Shown piece by piece: positions 7,670 through 15,328 of a DNA stretch of 42,897 nucleotides. Each line of letters begins with the position of its first letter. The first letter of the stretch is position 1. This DNA comes from Erysipelotrichaceae bacterium (GTDB lineage Bacteria > Bacillota_I > Bacilli_A > Erysipelotrichales > Erysipelotrichaceae). The translations under genes were made by a program, and so were the position numbers. A model generated the notes under the pieces. It made no database searches. It had not been told where the DNA came from and saw only the letters and a program-made list of their open reading frames with translations. The stretch is from NCBI GenBank assembly GCA_030523555.1, contig JAUNIH010000007.1, positions 1-42,897 on the forward strand, given 5' to 3'.

Positions 7670-8972
7670 GGTAGGTTTTGTATCATTAGGCTGTGCCAAG
7701 AATCTTGTGGACAGCGAATATATCATCGGACTCTTTGATGATCCTTTCTTTTACTATGAAAGTGATCTGAAACAGTGTGATGCGATTATCATCAATACCT
7801 GCGGTTTTATTCTTTCAGCCAAGGAAGAAGCGATTGATACGATTCTTGAAATCGCCGAATACAAGAACCATAATCTTAAAAAACTGATAGTAACAGGCTG
7901 TTTTGTACAGCGTTATTTTGATGACTGTAAAGAAGGTTTTCCAGAGGTTGATCTGTTTGTAAAGATTGAAGATTATCCTAAGATGGGGGAAATGCTGTCG
8001 GATTTGTTTGATCATCAGTTTATTCATAACTATGGTGAACACCGTAAGCTTTCCAATAAAAGCTATACAGCTTATCTCAAGATATCTGATGGCTGTGACA
8101 ACCGCTGTGCCTACTGTTCTATTCCTTTAATCAGAGGAAACTGTAAGTCATATCCGATGGAAAAGATTGTTGAAGATGCAAGGATGTGCCTTGAGCAGGG
8201 CGTAAAAGAGCTCAATATTGTCGCTCAGGATACTACATATTACGGATATGATCTTTATGGAAAGTTTATGCTGGCGGAGCTTATCAGAAAACTTGATGAA
8301 CTTGATTTCAGATGGATCAGAATACTTTATATGTATCCTGATGAAATAAGTGAAGATGTACTTGTAGCGATGAAAGATTCGAAACATTTTATCCCTTATT
8401 TTGATATTCCGGTTCAGTATGGAAACAATAAGATTCTTAAACTGATGAATAGAAGAGGGACGGTAGAACTTATAAAGGAAAAGATAGATCTCATCAGAAA
8501 ATATTTTGCTGATGCCTATATCCGTACCACGATGATTGTCGGTTTTCCTCATGAGACAGAAGAAACATTTACAGATACCTTAAGGTTCACTGAAGATATC
8601 GGTTTTGATTCTCTTGGTGCCTTTACCTATTCACTGGAAGATGATACAAAGGCGGCGGAGATGGATGAACAGATTGAAGAAGAAATCAAAGTAGAACGTC
8701 TAGACAGACTGATGAAACTTCAGCAGGATATCGTTGAAAAAAAGAATATTGAAAGAGTCGGTAGAACATATCTTACATTGATTGAAAGATATGAATCACT
8801 CTTTGACAGATATATCGGCAGAACCTATATGTCAGCACCTGATGGTGTAGATGGTGTAGTCTATATAAAATCAGATGATGAACTTGAAATCGGGGAATTT
8901 TATCAGGTAGAGATTACGGGATACAAATCCTATGATCTGCTTGGTACAATAATAAAAAAAGAGGAACTATAA
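7662..8972 (+). CDS. rimO: Ribosomal protein S12 methylthiotransferase RimO
   Basis: The 436-residue radical-SAM enzyme adds a methylthio group to an aspartate of ribosomal protein S12. The N-terminal UPF0004 domain has its cluster cysteines at 11, 47 and 80. The radical-SAM CxxxCxxC is at 145, 149 and 152. A TRAM domain fills the last 65 or so residues. The N terminus (SLGCAKNLVD) is characteristic of RimO rather than MiaB, and miaB is separately present at 32050. It overlaps the helicase gene by 8 nt and is followed after 2 nt by the glucokinase gene. Confidence 0.94.
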   Translation: MIKVGFVSLGCAKNLVDSEYIIGLFDDPFFYYESDLKQCDAIIINTCGFILSAKEEAIDTILEIAEYKNHNLKKLIVTGCFVQRYFDDCKEGFPEVDLFVKIEDYPKMGEMLSDLFDHQFIHNYGEHRKLSNKSYTAYLKISDGCDNRCAYCSIPLIRGNCKSYPMEKIVEDARMCLEQGVKELNIVAQDTTYYGYDLYGKFMLAELIRKLDELDFRWIRILYMYPDEISEDVLVAMKDSKHFIPYFDIPVQYGNNKILKLMNRRGTVELIKEKIDLIRKYFADAYIRTTMIVGFPHETEETFTDTLRFTEDIGFDSLGAFTYSLEDDTKAAEMDEQIEEEIKVERLDRLMKLQQDIVEKKNIERVGRTYLTLIERYESLFDRYIGRTYMSAPDGVDGVVYIKSDDELEIGEFYQVEITGYKSYDLLGTIIKKEEL

Positions 8973-8974
8973 TT

Positions 8975-9877
8975 ATGAATTACTACATCGGTATTGATCT
9001 GGGCGGTACAAACGTCCGTGTTGCCAAAGTTGATGAAGAGGGCAACATTGTTCAGGATGTCATTGCGGATTCAAAAGGCTTACAGGGCCCTGATGCCATC
9101 AGCGACAATATGATTGAACTGCTTAAACAGTTTGATCTGAGTGAAGTAAAATCCATCGGTCTTGCAATACCTGGACCTGTAGACGGTGAAAGAAACGTCA
9201 TCACACAGGCTACCAATATTCCAGGATGCGAAGACTATCCATTCGGTGAAAAGATGGAGAAAGCTACTGGGGTTCCGGTATTCCTTGATAATGATGCAAA
9301 TGCGGCAGGTCTGGCGGAAGCTTTACTGGGTGCCGGAAAAGGCTATAAAAGTGTCTATTATCTGACCCATTCAACCGGTATCGGTGGTGGTTATGTAGTA
9401 GATGGAAAAATCATTTCCGGACATAAGGGCTACGCTGGTGAAGTAGCCAACGTTATCGTTGATCCTGAGGCCAAACAGTATGAGTGCTATAAACATCTAA
9501 ACCGTGGAGGTGTAGAAACTATCGCTTCCGGAAGGGCTATCGGATTAATCGGCAATGAAGTATTCGGTGAAAGTGTCACTACCGGTAAACAGGTATTTGA
9601 ACTGGCAGAAAAGGGTGATGAAAAAGCTATTGCCATTATTGATAAGGCATCCAAAGATATCGCTGTATGTCTTTCAGCTATCAGTGCGATTGTCGCACCT
9701 GACTGTTTTGTCATTGGTGGTGGTGTATCTCATTCCCATCTTATCTATTTTGACCGTATCAGAAACTACTTTAAGGAACTCGCTCATCCAGGTATGAGAG
9801 AAGTTCCTATTCTTCATGCGAAGCTTTCTGAACCTGGAGTACTGGGTGCAGCGATGATCGGTAAGTCACATCTGTAA
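8975..9877 (+). CDS. glcK: ROK-family sugar kinase, probable glucokinase
   Basis: The 300-residue protein has the ROK/ASKHA phosphate-binding DLGGTN (8-13) and the catalytic DND (105-107), followed by the GIGGGYVVDG segment. It most likely phosphorylates glucose to glucose-6-phosphate in the cytoplasm. The usual ROK zinc site (His plus a CxCGxxGC cluster) is absent: the matching stretch, residues 152-182, has a single Cys at 171 and Asn in place of the His. Substrate specificity is therefore less certain, and another hexose or an N-acetylhexosamine is possible. The gene lies 4 nt before galK, suggesting joint expression. Confidence 0.82.
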   Translation: MNYYIGIDLGGTNVRVAKVDEEGNIVQDVIADSKGLQGPDAISDNMIELLKQFDLSEVKSIGLAIPGPVDGERNVITQATNIPGCEDYPFGEKMEKATGVPVFLDNDANAAGLAEALLGAGKGYKSVYYLTHSTGIGGGYVVDGKIISGHKGYAGEVANVIVDPEAKQYECYKHLNRGGVETIASGRAIGLIGNEVFGESVTTGKQVFELAEKGDEKAIAIIDKASKDIAVCLSAISAIVAPDCFVIGGGVSHSHLIYFDRIRNYFKELAHPGMREVPILHAKLSEPGVLGAAMIGKSHL

Positions 9878-9881
9878 GATT

Positions 9882-11159
9882 ATGAAATATACTGATTTAA
9901 AAGAATATATCATTTCAGGTAAGATTGATAATAAACTTAAACAGATTATCTGTGATGATGATGTAAGTGAAGAAAGAAAAAGATATATAAAACCTCTGGA
10001 TGAAGCGTATGCGATGTATGGTGATGGTGATTATCATTTTGTGTCTTCTCCTGGACGTTCAGAGATAGGGGGAAACCATACTGATCATCAGCACGGCAAT
10101 GTCGTATGTGCCGGTTTAAGTATCGATAATATCTGCGTTGTCAAAAAGAATGATGATAATACCGTTCATTTTAAGGATGCGGATTTTGTGATTGCGCCTG
10201 TTGATCTTAATGATCTTGAGATCCATGAGGAACAGTTCAACAGCTCTGAATCATTAATCAGAGGTATAGCCGCATCAATGTCTAAACGTGGATATGATAT
10301 CGGTGGTTTTGACTGCCTGTGCAATTCGCGCGTTCTTGTAGGTTCAGGTATTTCATCTTCAGCGTGCTTTGAAATGATGATCGCCGAAGTCTTCAACAGT
10401 CTCTATAATAATGACCGTATGAATCCAATCGAAAGAGCTATCATCGGTCAGTATGCGGAAAATGTCTATTTTGGCAAACCGAGCGGTTTGATGGATCAGA
10501 TGGCTATATCTGTCGGTGGTTTTGTCACGATTGATTTTAAAAATCCCGATGATCCCGTAATTGAAAATTTCAGTTTCTCGTTTGCCGATCATGGCTATGA
10601 GATGGTTATTGTCAATACCAAGGGTGATCACGCCGATCTTTCATATGAATATGCAGGCATTCCTAACGAAATAAAGAAAGTTGCGGATGTTTTGGGTGTT
10701 GAATATCTTGCGGATACAAGTAAAGAAAAATTCCTGGATAATTTTATGGAAATCAGAAAGAAAGTAAATGATGACAGGGCGATGCTGAGATCACTTCATT
10801 TCTTCAACGAAAATGAAAGAGCGATAAGACAGAAGGAAGCTATCCGTAACAACGATATTGATGAACTTCTGAAACTGATGAATGAATCAGCCAAATCATC
10901 ATATGAATATCTGCAGAATGTCTATCCATCATCACGTCCATTCTCGCAATCACTGGCTGTAGGTCTAGCCCTGGCTGATGATTATCTAGAAAGAGATGGT
11001 GTAGCCAGAGTTCATGGTGGCGGCTTTGAAGGAACTATCCAGTGTATTGTGCCTGAGGATAAAATGGCAGGATTTGAAAAACTGATGTGTTCGGTATTTG
11101 GTGATGACTGTCTTTTGAAGGTCAGAGTAAGATCGTTTGGAACAGCTTTTATTATCTGA
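9882..11159 (+). CDS. galK: Galactokinase
   Basis: The 425-residue GHMP kinase phosphorylates galactose at C1 in the Leloir pathway. Signatures are the galactose-binding GRSEIGGNHTDHQHG (58-72), the ATP-binding GSGISSSACFE (154-164), the GLMDQM segment with the catalytic Asp near 205, and a C-terminal GGGFEG motif. Its length is at the upper end for bacterial GalK. The usual partners galT and galE are not adjacent, so the pathway must be completed elsewhere. A strong terminator follows immediately. I saw no ribosome-binding site in the 4-nt gap after the glucokinase gene, so coupling is likely. Confidence 0.93.
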   Translation: MKYTDLKEYIISGKIDNKLKQIICDDDVSEERKRYIKPLDEAYAMYGDGDYHFVSSPGRSEIGGNHTDHQHGNVVCAGLSIDNICVVKKNDDNTVHFKDADFVIAPVDLNDLEIHEEQFNSSESLIRGIAASMSKRGYDIGGFDCLCNSRVLVGSGISSSACFEMMIAEVFNSLYNNDRMNPIERAIIGQYAENVYFGKPSGLMDQMAISVGGFVTIDFKNPDDPVIENFSFSFADHGYEMVIVNTKGDHADLSYEYAGIPNEIKKVADVLGVEYLADTSKEKFLDNFMEIRKKVNDDRAMLRSLHFFNENERAIRQKEAIRNNDIDELLKLMNESAKSSYEYLQNVYPSSRPFSQSLAVGLALADDYLERDGVARVHGGGFEGTIQCIVPEDKMAGFEKLMCSVFGDDCLLKVRVRSFGTAFII

Positions 11160-11162
11160 TAT

Positions 11163-11184
11163 AACCCTGCAATGCAGGGTTTTT
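11163..11184 (+). terminator. Intrinsic terminator after galK
   Basis: An 8-bp GC-rich stem (11163-11170 with 11174-11181) with a 3-nt loop runs into a T-tract. It ends the helicase-rimO-glucokinase-galK run. Confidence 0.9.
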
Positions 11185-11224
11185 ATATGCGAAATGAATT
11201 ATATGATGCGGAATAAATATGTAA

Positions 11225-11230
11225 TATAAT
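11225..11230 (+). promoter_or_regulatory. -10 element for the DUF2779 gene
   Basis: A consensus TATAAT lies 17 nt before ATG 11248 and directly after the galK terminator. The -35 is not clear. The predicted leader of about 11 nt contains a weak TAGGAA ribosome-binding site. Confidence 0.45.
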
Positions 11231-11247
11231 GAATTAGGAATATCAGT

Positions 11248-12687
11248 ATGTACCATATCAGTGATATAAAAAAGTATCTCAAGTGTGACCGTTTATATTA
11301 TTTTGAAAAAGACAGTCAGTCTGTATATAAACCGTACATGCGGATGGATGAAAATATTATTGAATTATTGTCGAAGTATTTTCATTTTTCTGATGTCTAT
11401 GTCGGTGAAAGAAATGACAGGACTGAAAGATTTCTGGAAGCGATTGACAGATATGAATACTTTATTCATGCGCGGTTTGAAGATCATGAATTAAGAATCA
11501 ATATTCCTTTCATGCATAAGGTGGAAGGAGGTTTTGATCTCTGCTACATCTATTATGGTACACAGATGAGAGATCTGGATCTTGTGACATATCGCATATG
11601 TTTAAGAATGCTGAAGAAGTTTGGTCTTAATGTAAAACAGATATATGTCATCTATCTCAATGAGAATTATGTAAGATATGGAGATATCGATATCGATGAA
11701 CTCTTTATATGTACAAACAGATTTCATGACAAAGACATAATCACCTATGTCAGAGAAGATACTTTCAGATATGAACATTATGTAGATGAAATAAACAGTT
11801 ATGAACTGAAAGCTCCTAGAAAGACCAGACACTGCAAGATGTTTGGCATATGTGATTACTATGATGAGTGTTATCCCAATGAAGAGGAACTTGAAGCTGA
11901 CAGTATACTTACTCTTGTATCTTCACAGAACAAAAACAGGATGTTCAATGAAGGAATAAAACTGTTAAAGGATGCCAAACCTGAACTTCTTGAAGGAAAC
12001 CAGCTGCAGTATGCCCAGATTATGGCGAGCAGAAACGGTGGGTTATATATAGAAAAATACGCTCTGGCTTTATGGCTTAAAAATCTTAAGACCAAACCTA
12101 TCAGTTTTATCGATTTTGAGTGGGACAGATTCCTGATACCGCCATATAACGGTATGAAACCGATGGATGTTGTATGTTTTGAATATGCACTGTATTATAT
12201 CGATCGATACGGACGCATGAGACATACGACATTTGTAGGAACAGGAGACTGCCGAAGAGCCTTTGTTGAATCAATGATTAAAGAGCTTCCTAAAAGGGGA
12301 CCTATTCTGGCGTACAACGCTGATGGTGCCGAATGTCTGAGATTAAAGGAACTGGCGAATATCTTTCCGGAATATAGGGAAGAACTGGAATCTATCATAA
12401 AGCGTTTTGTAGATATGGCTGTACCGTTTATCAAGGGGCTTATCTATGATGTCCGTATGGAAGGCAATTTTACCTTAAAGAAACTGGTGGATATCTGTTC
12501 GGATTATTCATATTCTGATCTGGATATATATGATGGTATGGAAGCTGTCTTTAACTGGAGAGAAATAGGTGACGGTACAAGTGAAAAGAGTAAGAAGATT
12601 ATAAATAATCTTAAAGAATACTGTTCACTGGATGCCTATGGCTTATATCTTGTGTATAAATGGCTTTTATCAAAACTTGAATCCTGA
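11248..12687 (+). CDS. DUF2779 protein: Cas4/AddB-like plus DEDD nuclease-like domains
   Basis: The 479-residue protein resembles the DUF2779 family. The N-terminal half has a Cys at 13 and a C-x5-C-x5-C group at 196, 202 and 208, an arrangement like the Fe-S cluster of Cas4 and AddB PD-(D/E)XK nucleases. The C-terminal half opens with DFE at 289-291, and near its end has Tyr458-x3-Asp462, consistent with an exonuclease of the DEDDy type. I therefore infer a nucleic-acid processing enzyme of unknown substrate. The Fe-S cluster and both activities are predictions. It is followed after 2 nt by the S30AE-like gene and has its own -10 element. Confidence 0.72.
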   Translation: MYHISDIKKYLKCDRLYYFEKDSQSVYKPYMRMDENIIELLSKYFHFSDVYVGERNDRTERFLEAIDRYEYFIHARFEDHELRINIPFMHKVEGGFDLCYIYYGTQMRDLDLVTYRICLRMLKKFGLNVKQIYVIYLNENYVRYGDIDIDELFICTNRFHDKDIITYVREDTFRYEHYVDEINSYELKAPRKTRHCKMFGICDYYDECYPNEEELEADSILTLVSSQNKNRMFNEGIKLLKDAKPELLEGNQLQYAQIMASRNGGLYIEKYALALWLKNLKTKPISFIDFEWDRFLIPPYNGMKPMDVVCFEYALYYIDRYGRMRHTTFVGTGDCRRAFVESMIKELPKRGPILAYNADGAECLRLKELANIFPEYREELESIIKRFVDMAVPFIKGLIYDVRMEGNFTLKKLVDICSDYSYSDLDIYDGMEAVFNWREIGDGTSEKSKKIINNLKEYCSLDAYGLYLVYKWLLSKLES

Positions 12688-12689
12688 AT

Positions 12690-12962
12690 ATGAAATACAT
12701 AATAAACGGTCTAAAAAGATCATTAAGCAAGGAAGAAGAAAAGAAGATTGAAAGTATTCTTGATAGACTAAGCAGTTTTATCAATGATAGAAACTGTACA
12801 GTCGATATAGGTGTCAAACCTTGTAAAAACTCTCTAAAAACGGAAATTTCTCTTGTAACAGATGGTGAATCATACCATTATGAAACAGTTCATGATATCT
12901 TTTTATCAGGACTGGAAATATCCGTGAGAAAGCTTGAAGATAAAATCCGAAAGCGTATATAA
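12690..12962 (+). CDS. Short S30AE-domain protein (hibernation factor-like)
   Basis: The 90-residue protein fits the N-terminal S30AE domain of HPF/RaiA: an opening beta strand, a helix (about 14-31), further strands, and a C-terminal amphipathic helix ending in a KLEDKIRKR-type basic tail, which contacts 16S rRNA in family members. It has no C-terminal dimerisation domain, whereas most Bacillota encode a long HPF of about 180 residues that forms 100S ribosome dimers. It may be a short RaiA-like factor or a diverged paralogue. It sits 2 nt after the DUF2779 gene and is probably co-transcribed. Confidence 0.6.
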   Translation: MKYIINGLKRSLSKEEEKKIESILDRLSSFINDRNCTVDIGVKPCKNSLKTEISLVTDGESYHYETVHDIFLSGLEISVRKLEDKIRKRI

Positions 12963-13093
12963 AAAAGTCGTAAGATATCCTGATACAGGAAATGTGCTGA
13001 AGAACTTATAAATGATGGAACTTAATCGGAACAGCTAATGTATACAAGGATCCCATATTGCAGTGTATAAAGAAATGATGGAGGTAAAATACA

Positions 13094-13432
13094 TTGGAAC
13101 AGAAAATCAAAGTAAAGAAAAAGAGTGCCAGACAGGTGGTAAAGGATGTCCAGATGCTGCTGACAAGCTACAAGTATGCATCAAGGGTCTTACTGGAAGA
13201 TGATACGCATATCATCAACAGACCAAGGAAGGAAGTATCCAGGTCTGTATATATTGCCAGACACATCGAAAATGTCATTGAATCACTTAATGACAGAGAC
13301 CGTTTTATTCTCAGAAATGAGTTTGTCTTAGGCAAGAGTGGAAAGTGGTATATAGGTTATTATTCGGATTCAACATATTACCGTAACAGAATAAAAGCTT
13401 ATCGTGCATTCCTCTTAGAATTGGAAAAATAA
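13094..13432 (+). CDS. Small HTH-like protein (sigma region 4 / ArpU-like), TTG start
   Basis: The product is 112 residues, basic at the N terminus and helical. The C-terminal half contains LNDRDRFILRNEF, then a STYYRNRIKAYRAF element, resembling the recognition helix and tail of sigma-70 region 4 or ArpU-type phage regulators. It may also correspond to a small conserved family known in Mycoplasma (MG284/MPN403-like), which I cannot verify. TTG 13094 is supported by a strong GGAGGT 8 nt upstream; no in-frame ATG precedes it. It lies 35 nt before ptsI. DNA binding is an inference. Confidence 0.6.
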   Translation: MEQKIKVKKKSARQVVKDVQMLLTSYKYASRVLLEDDTHIINRPRKEVSRSVYIARHIENVIESLNDRDRFILRNEFVLGKSGKWYIGYYSDSTYYRNRIKAYRAFLLELEK

Positions 13433-13461
13433 TGTTGTAAAATATAAATATATATAAGGAG
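13421..13461 (+). promoter_or_regulatory. Possible ptsI promoter and ribosome-binding site
   Basis: TTGGAA (13421-13426) and TATAAA (13443-13448) are 16 nt apart, and AAGGAG (13456-13461) stands 6 nt before the ptsI ATG. The predicted leader is very short, so the exact -10 is uncertain. Confidence 0.4.
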
Positions 13462-13467
13462 AAATTT

Positions 13468-15168
13468 ATGTTAAAAGGAATAGCAACATCCAGTGGTATC
13501 GCGTTAGGTAAAATCTACAAGCTTGAACAGCCTGTCTTTACTGTAAGTGAAGCCAAAGGCGTACCTGCAGAAGAAGCAGCGCGCTTTGAATCGGCTTTAG
13601 CCAAGACAATCAGTGATATTGAAGCTATCAAAGAAAGAGCTTCGGCAAATCTCGCACCTGAAGAACTTGCCGTATTTGATGCACATCTGATGATGGTTCA
13701 GGACCCTGAATATCAGGATCAGATCAAGGCCATGATCGATGAAGGTTCAACTGCTGATTATGCGACAAAGACTGTATCCGATATGATGGTTACAATGTTT
13801 GAAAGTATGGATAATGAATACTTCAAAGAAAGAGCCGCTGATATCAAGGATGTATCCTTCAGATTATTATGTAATATTCTGGGACTCAATATTCCTGATC
13901 TGACTGCCATAGATGAAGAAGTTGTCATCGTAGCTGAAGAAATGACACCATCTGATACAGCTCAGATGAACAAGAAATATGCGACAGGTTTCGTTACCGA
14001 AATCGGTGGTAAGACATCTCATGCCGCTATTATGGCTGTATCACTCGGTATTCCTGCAGTTGTAGGATGTACAGGTGTTATGTCTTCCTGCAAACACGGA
14101 GACTATATTATTCTTGATGCGAAAAACGGTGATGTCTTCATCAATCCTGCTGAAGATGTAATCGCTGAATATAAAGCCAAGAGAGAAGCTTTCCTGAAAG
14201 AAAAAGAAGAACTGAAAGTTCTGATGAATAAACCATCTGTTACACTTGACGGTCATCAGGTAGAACTGGTATCCAATATCGGTAATCCAAAAGATATGGA
14301 TAACGTTATCGCCAACGGTGCTGAAGGTGTAGGTCTGTTCCGTTCGGAATTCCTGTACATGGATGCGACTGATGACTTCCCAAGTGAAGAAGTTCAGTTT
14401 GAAGCATACAAGACAGTTCTTGAAAGAGCTGAAGGCAAGAGAATTGTTGTAAGAACCCTCGATATCGGTGGTGATAAGACTCTTCCTTACTTCAAGTTTG
14501 ATCCGGAAATGAATCCGTTCCTGGGTTATCGTGCTATCCGTCTTTGTTTAGACAGACCGGAAATCTTCAGAACTCAGGTTCGCGCACTCTTAAGAGCTTC
14601 CGTTTATGGAAAACTCGCAATCATGTTCCCAATGATCGCTACAATTGATGAATTTGTAAAGGCAAAACAGTTTGTCCTGGACAATAAGGAAGAACTGAAG
14701 AAAGAAGGCGTAGCTGTAAGTGATTCAATCGAAATCGGTATGATGGTAGAAATTCCTGCATCCGCTGTACTCGCTGATGAATTTGCCAAGTACGCAGACT
14801 TCTTCTCAATCGGTACTAACGACCTGATTCAGTACTCAATGGCAGCAGACAGAATGTCTGAAAAGGTATCATACCTCTATCAGCCATTAAACCCAGCTAT
14901 CTTAAGACTGGTTAAGATGACAATCGATGGTGCACATTCACAGGGCAAATGGTGTGGTATGTGTGGCGAAATGGGTGGCGACCCAATGGCTGCACCTATC
15001 CTGCTTGGTCTTGGACTTGATGAATTCTCCATGTCTTCACCAAGAATTCTTCCAACCCGTAAGATTATCACTTCTTTAAACAAGAAGGATATGGAAGAAC
15101 TGGCTGCCAAGGCTTTAAAGTGTCACACTGAAGCAGAAGTTATTGAACTGGTTAAATCTGTTCTGTAA
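13468..15168 (+). CDS. ptsI: PTS enzyme I (PEP-protein phosphotransferase)
   Basis: The 566-residue enzyme takes phosphate from PEP and passes it to HPr, feeding all PTS sugar transporters. The N-terminal HPr-binding/phosphohistidine domain contains GGKTSHAAIM with the active-site His at 185. The C-terminal PEP-binding barrel includes GLFRSEFLYM, the RTLDIGGDK segment and the conserved GMCGEMGGDP with its Cys near residue 498. The length is normal for the family. ptsH, usually just upstream, is absent here; the preceding gene is an unrelated HTH-like protein. A terminator follows at 15191. Confidence 0.97.
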   Translation: MLKGIATSSGIALGKIYKLEQPVFTVSEAKGVPAEEAARFESALAKTISDIEAIKERASANLAPEELAVFDAHLMMVQDPEYQDQIKAMIDEGSTADYATKTVSDMMVTMFESMDNEYFKERAADIKDVSFRLLCNILGLNIPDLTAIDEEVVIVAEEMTPSDTAQMNKKYATGFVTEIGGKTSHAAIMAVSLGIPAVVGCTGVMSSCKHGDYIILDAKNGDVFINPAEDVIAEYKAKREAFLKEKEELKVLMNKPSVTLDGHQVELVSNIGNPKDMDNVIANGAEGVGLFRSEFLYMDATDDFPSEEVQFEAYKTVLERAEGKRIVVRTLDIGGDKTLPYFKFDPEMNPFLGYRAIRLCLDRPEIFRTQVRALLRASVYGKLAIMFPMIATIDEFVKAKQFVLDNKEELKKEGVAVSDSIEIGMMVEIPASAVLADEFAKYADFFSIGTNDLIQYSMAADRMSEKVSYLYQPLNPAILRLVKMTIDGAHSQGKWCGMCGEMGGDPMAAPILLGLGLDEFSMSSPRILPTRKIITSLNKKDMEELAAKALKCHTEAEVIELVKSVL

Positions 15169-15190
15169 TTTTATCTTTAAATATCAAATC

Positions 15191-15219
15191 AGGATGTGAA
15201 AATCTCACATCCTTTTTAT
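15191..15219 (+). terminator. Terminator after ptsI
   Basis: A 9-bp perfect stem (15191-15199 with 15205-15213) with a 5-nt loop is followed by TTTTTATT. Confidence 0.92.
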
Positions 15220-15254
15220 TTGCAGAAAAGTGATAATTTTTTACATTTTTTATA

Positions 15255-15284
15255 TTGTAAAAAAAATCACAAGTTGACTATAAT
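15255..15284 (+). promoter_or_regulatory. Alcohol dehydrogenase promoter with Rex-like operator
   Basis: TATAAT at 15279-15284 is preceded at 18 nt by TTGTAA (15255-15260). The same -35 begins an 18-bp element, 15255-15272, that matches 12 of the 14 defined positions of the Rex consensus TTGTGAA-N4-TTCACAA. Rex represses fermentation genes, including alcohol dehydrogenases, when NADH is low, so a site overlapping the -35 of this gene is functionally sensible. Confidence 0.55.
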
Positions 15285-15328
15285 ATATTTAGGATAGATT
15301 GACATACTATCATTAAGGAGGATTATAT

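Noticed and set aside
7265-7726. 153-codon Phe/Leu-rich frame on the minus strand that looks like a membrane protein
   Set aside because: It is the antisense of the Lys-rich tail of the helicase; Lys codons read backwards give Phe and Leu, which explains its apparent hydrophobicity.
8148-8552. 134-codon frame opposite rimO
   Set aside because: It is antisense to conserved radical-SAM sequence, with no start signal and no recognisable motif.
13076-13204. Alternative short frame starting at an ATG upstream of the TTG-started HTH-like gene
   Set aside because: It is in another frame, ends after about 42 codons, its product is low complexity, and the ribosome-binding site fits TTG 13094.
15299-15327. 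A second possible promoter (TTGACA at 15299-15304) for the alcohol dehydrogenase gene
   Set aside because: Its -10 would fall on the ribosome-binding site to start-codon interval, leaving no place for a leader; the upstream TATAAT at 15279 fits better.
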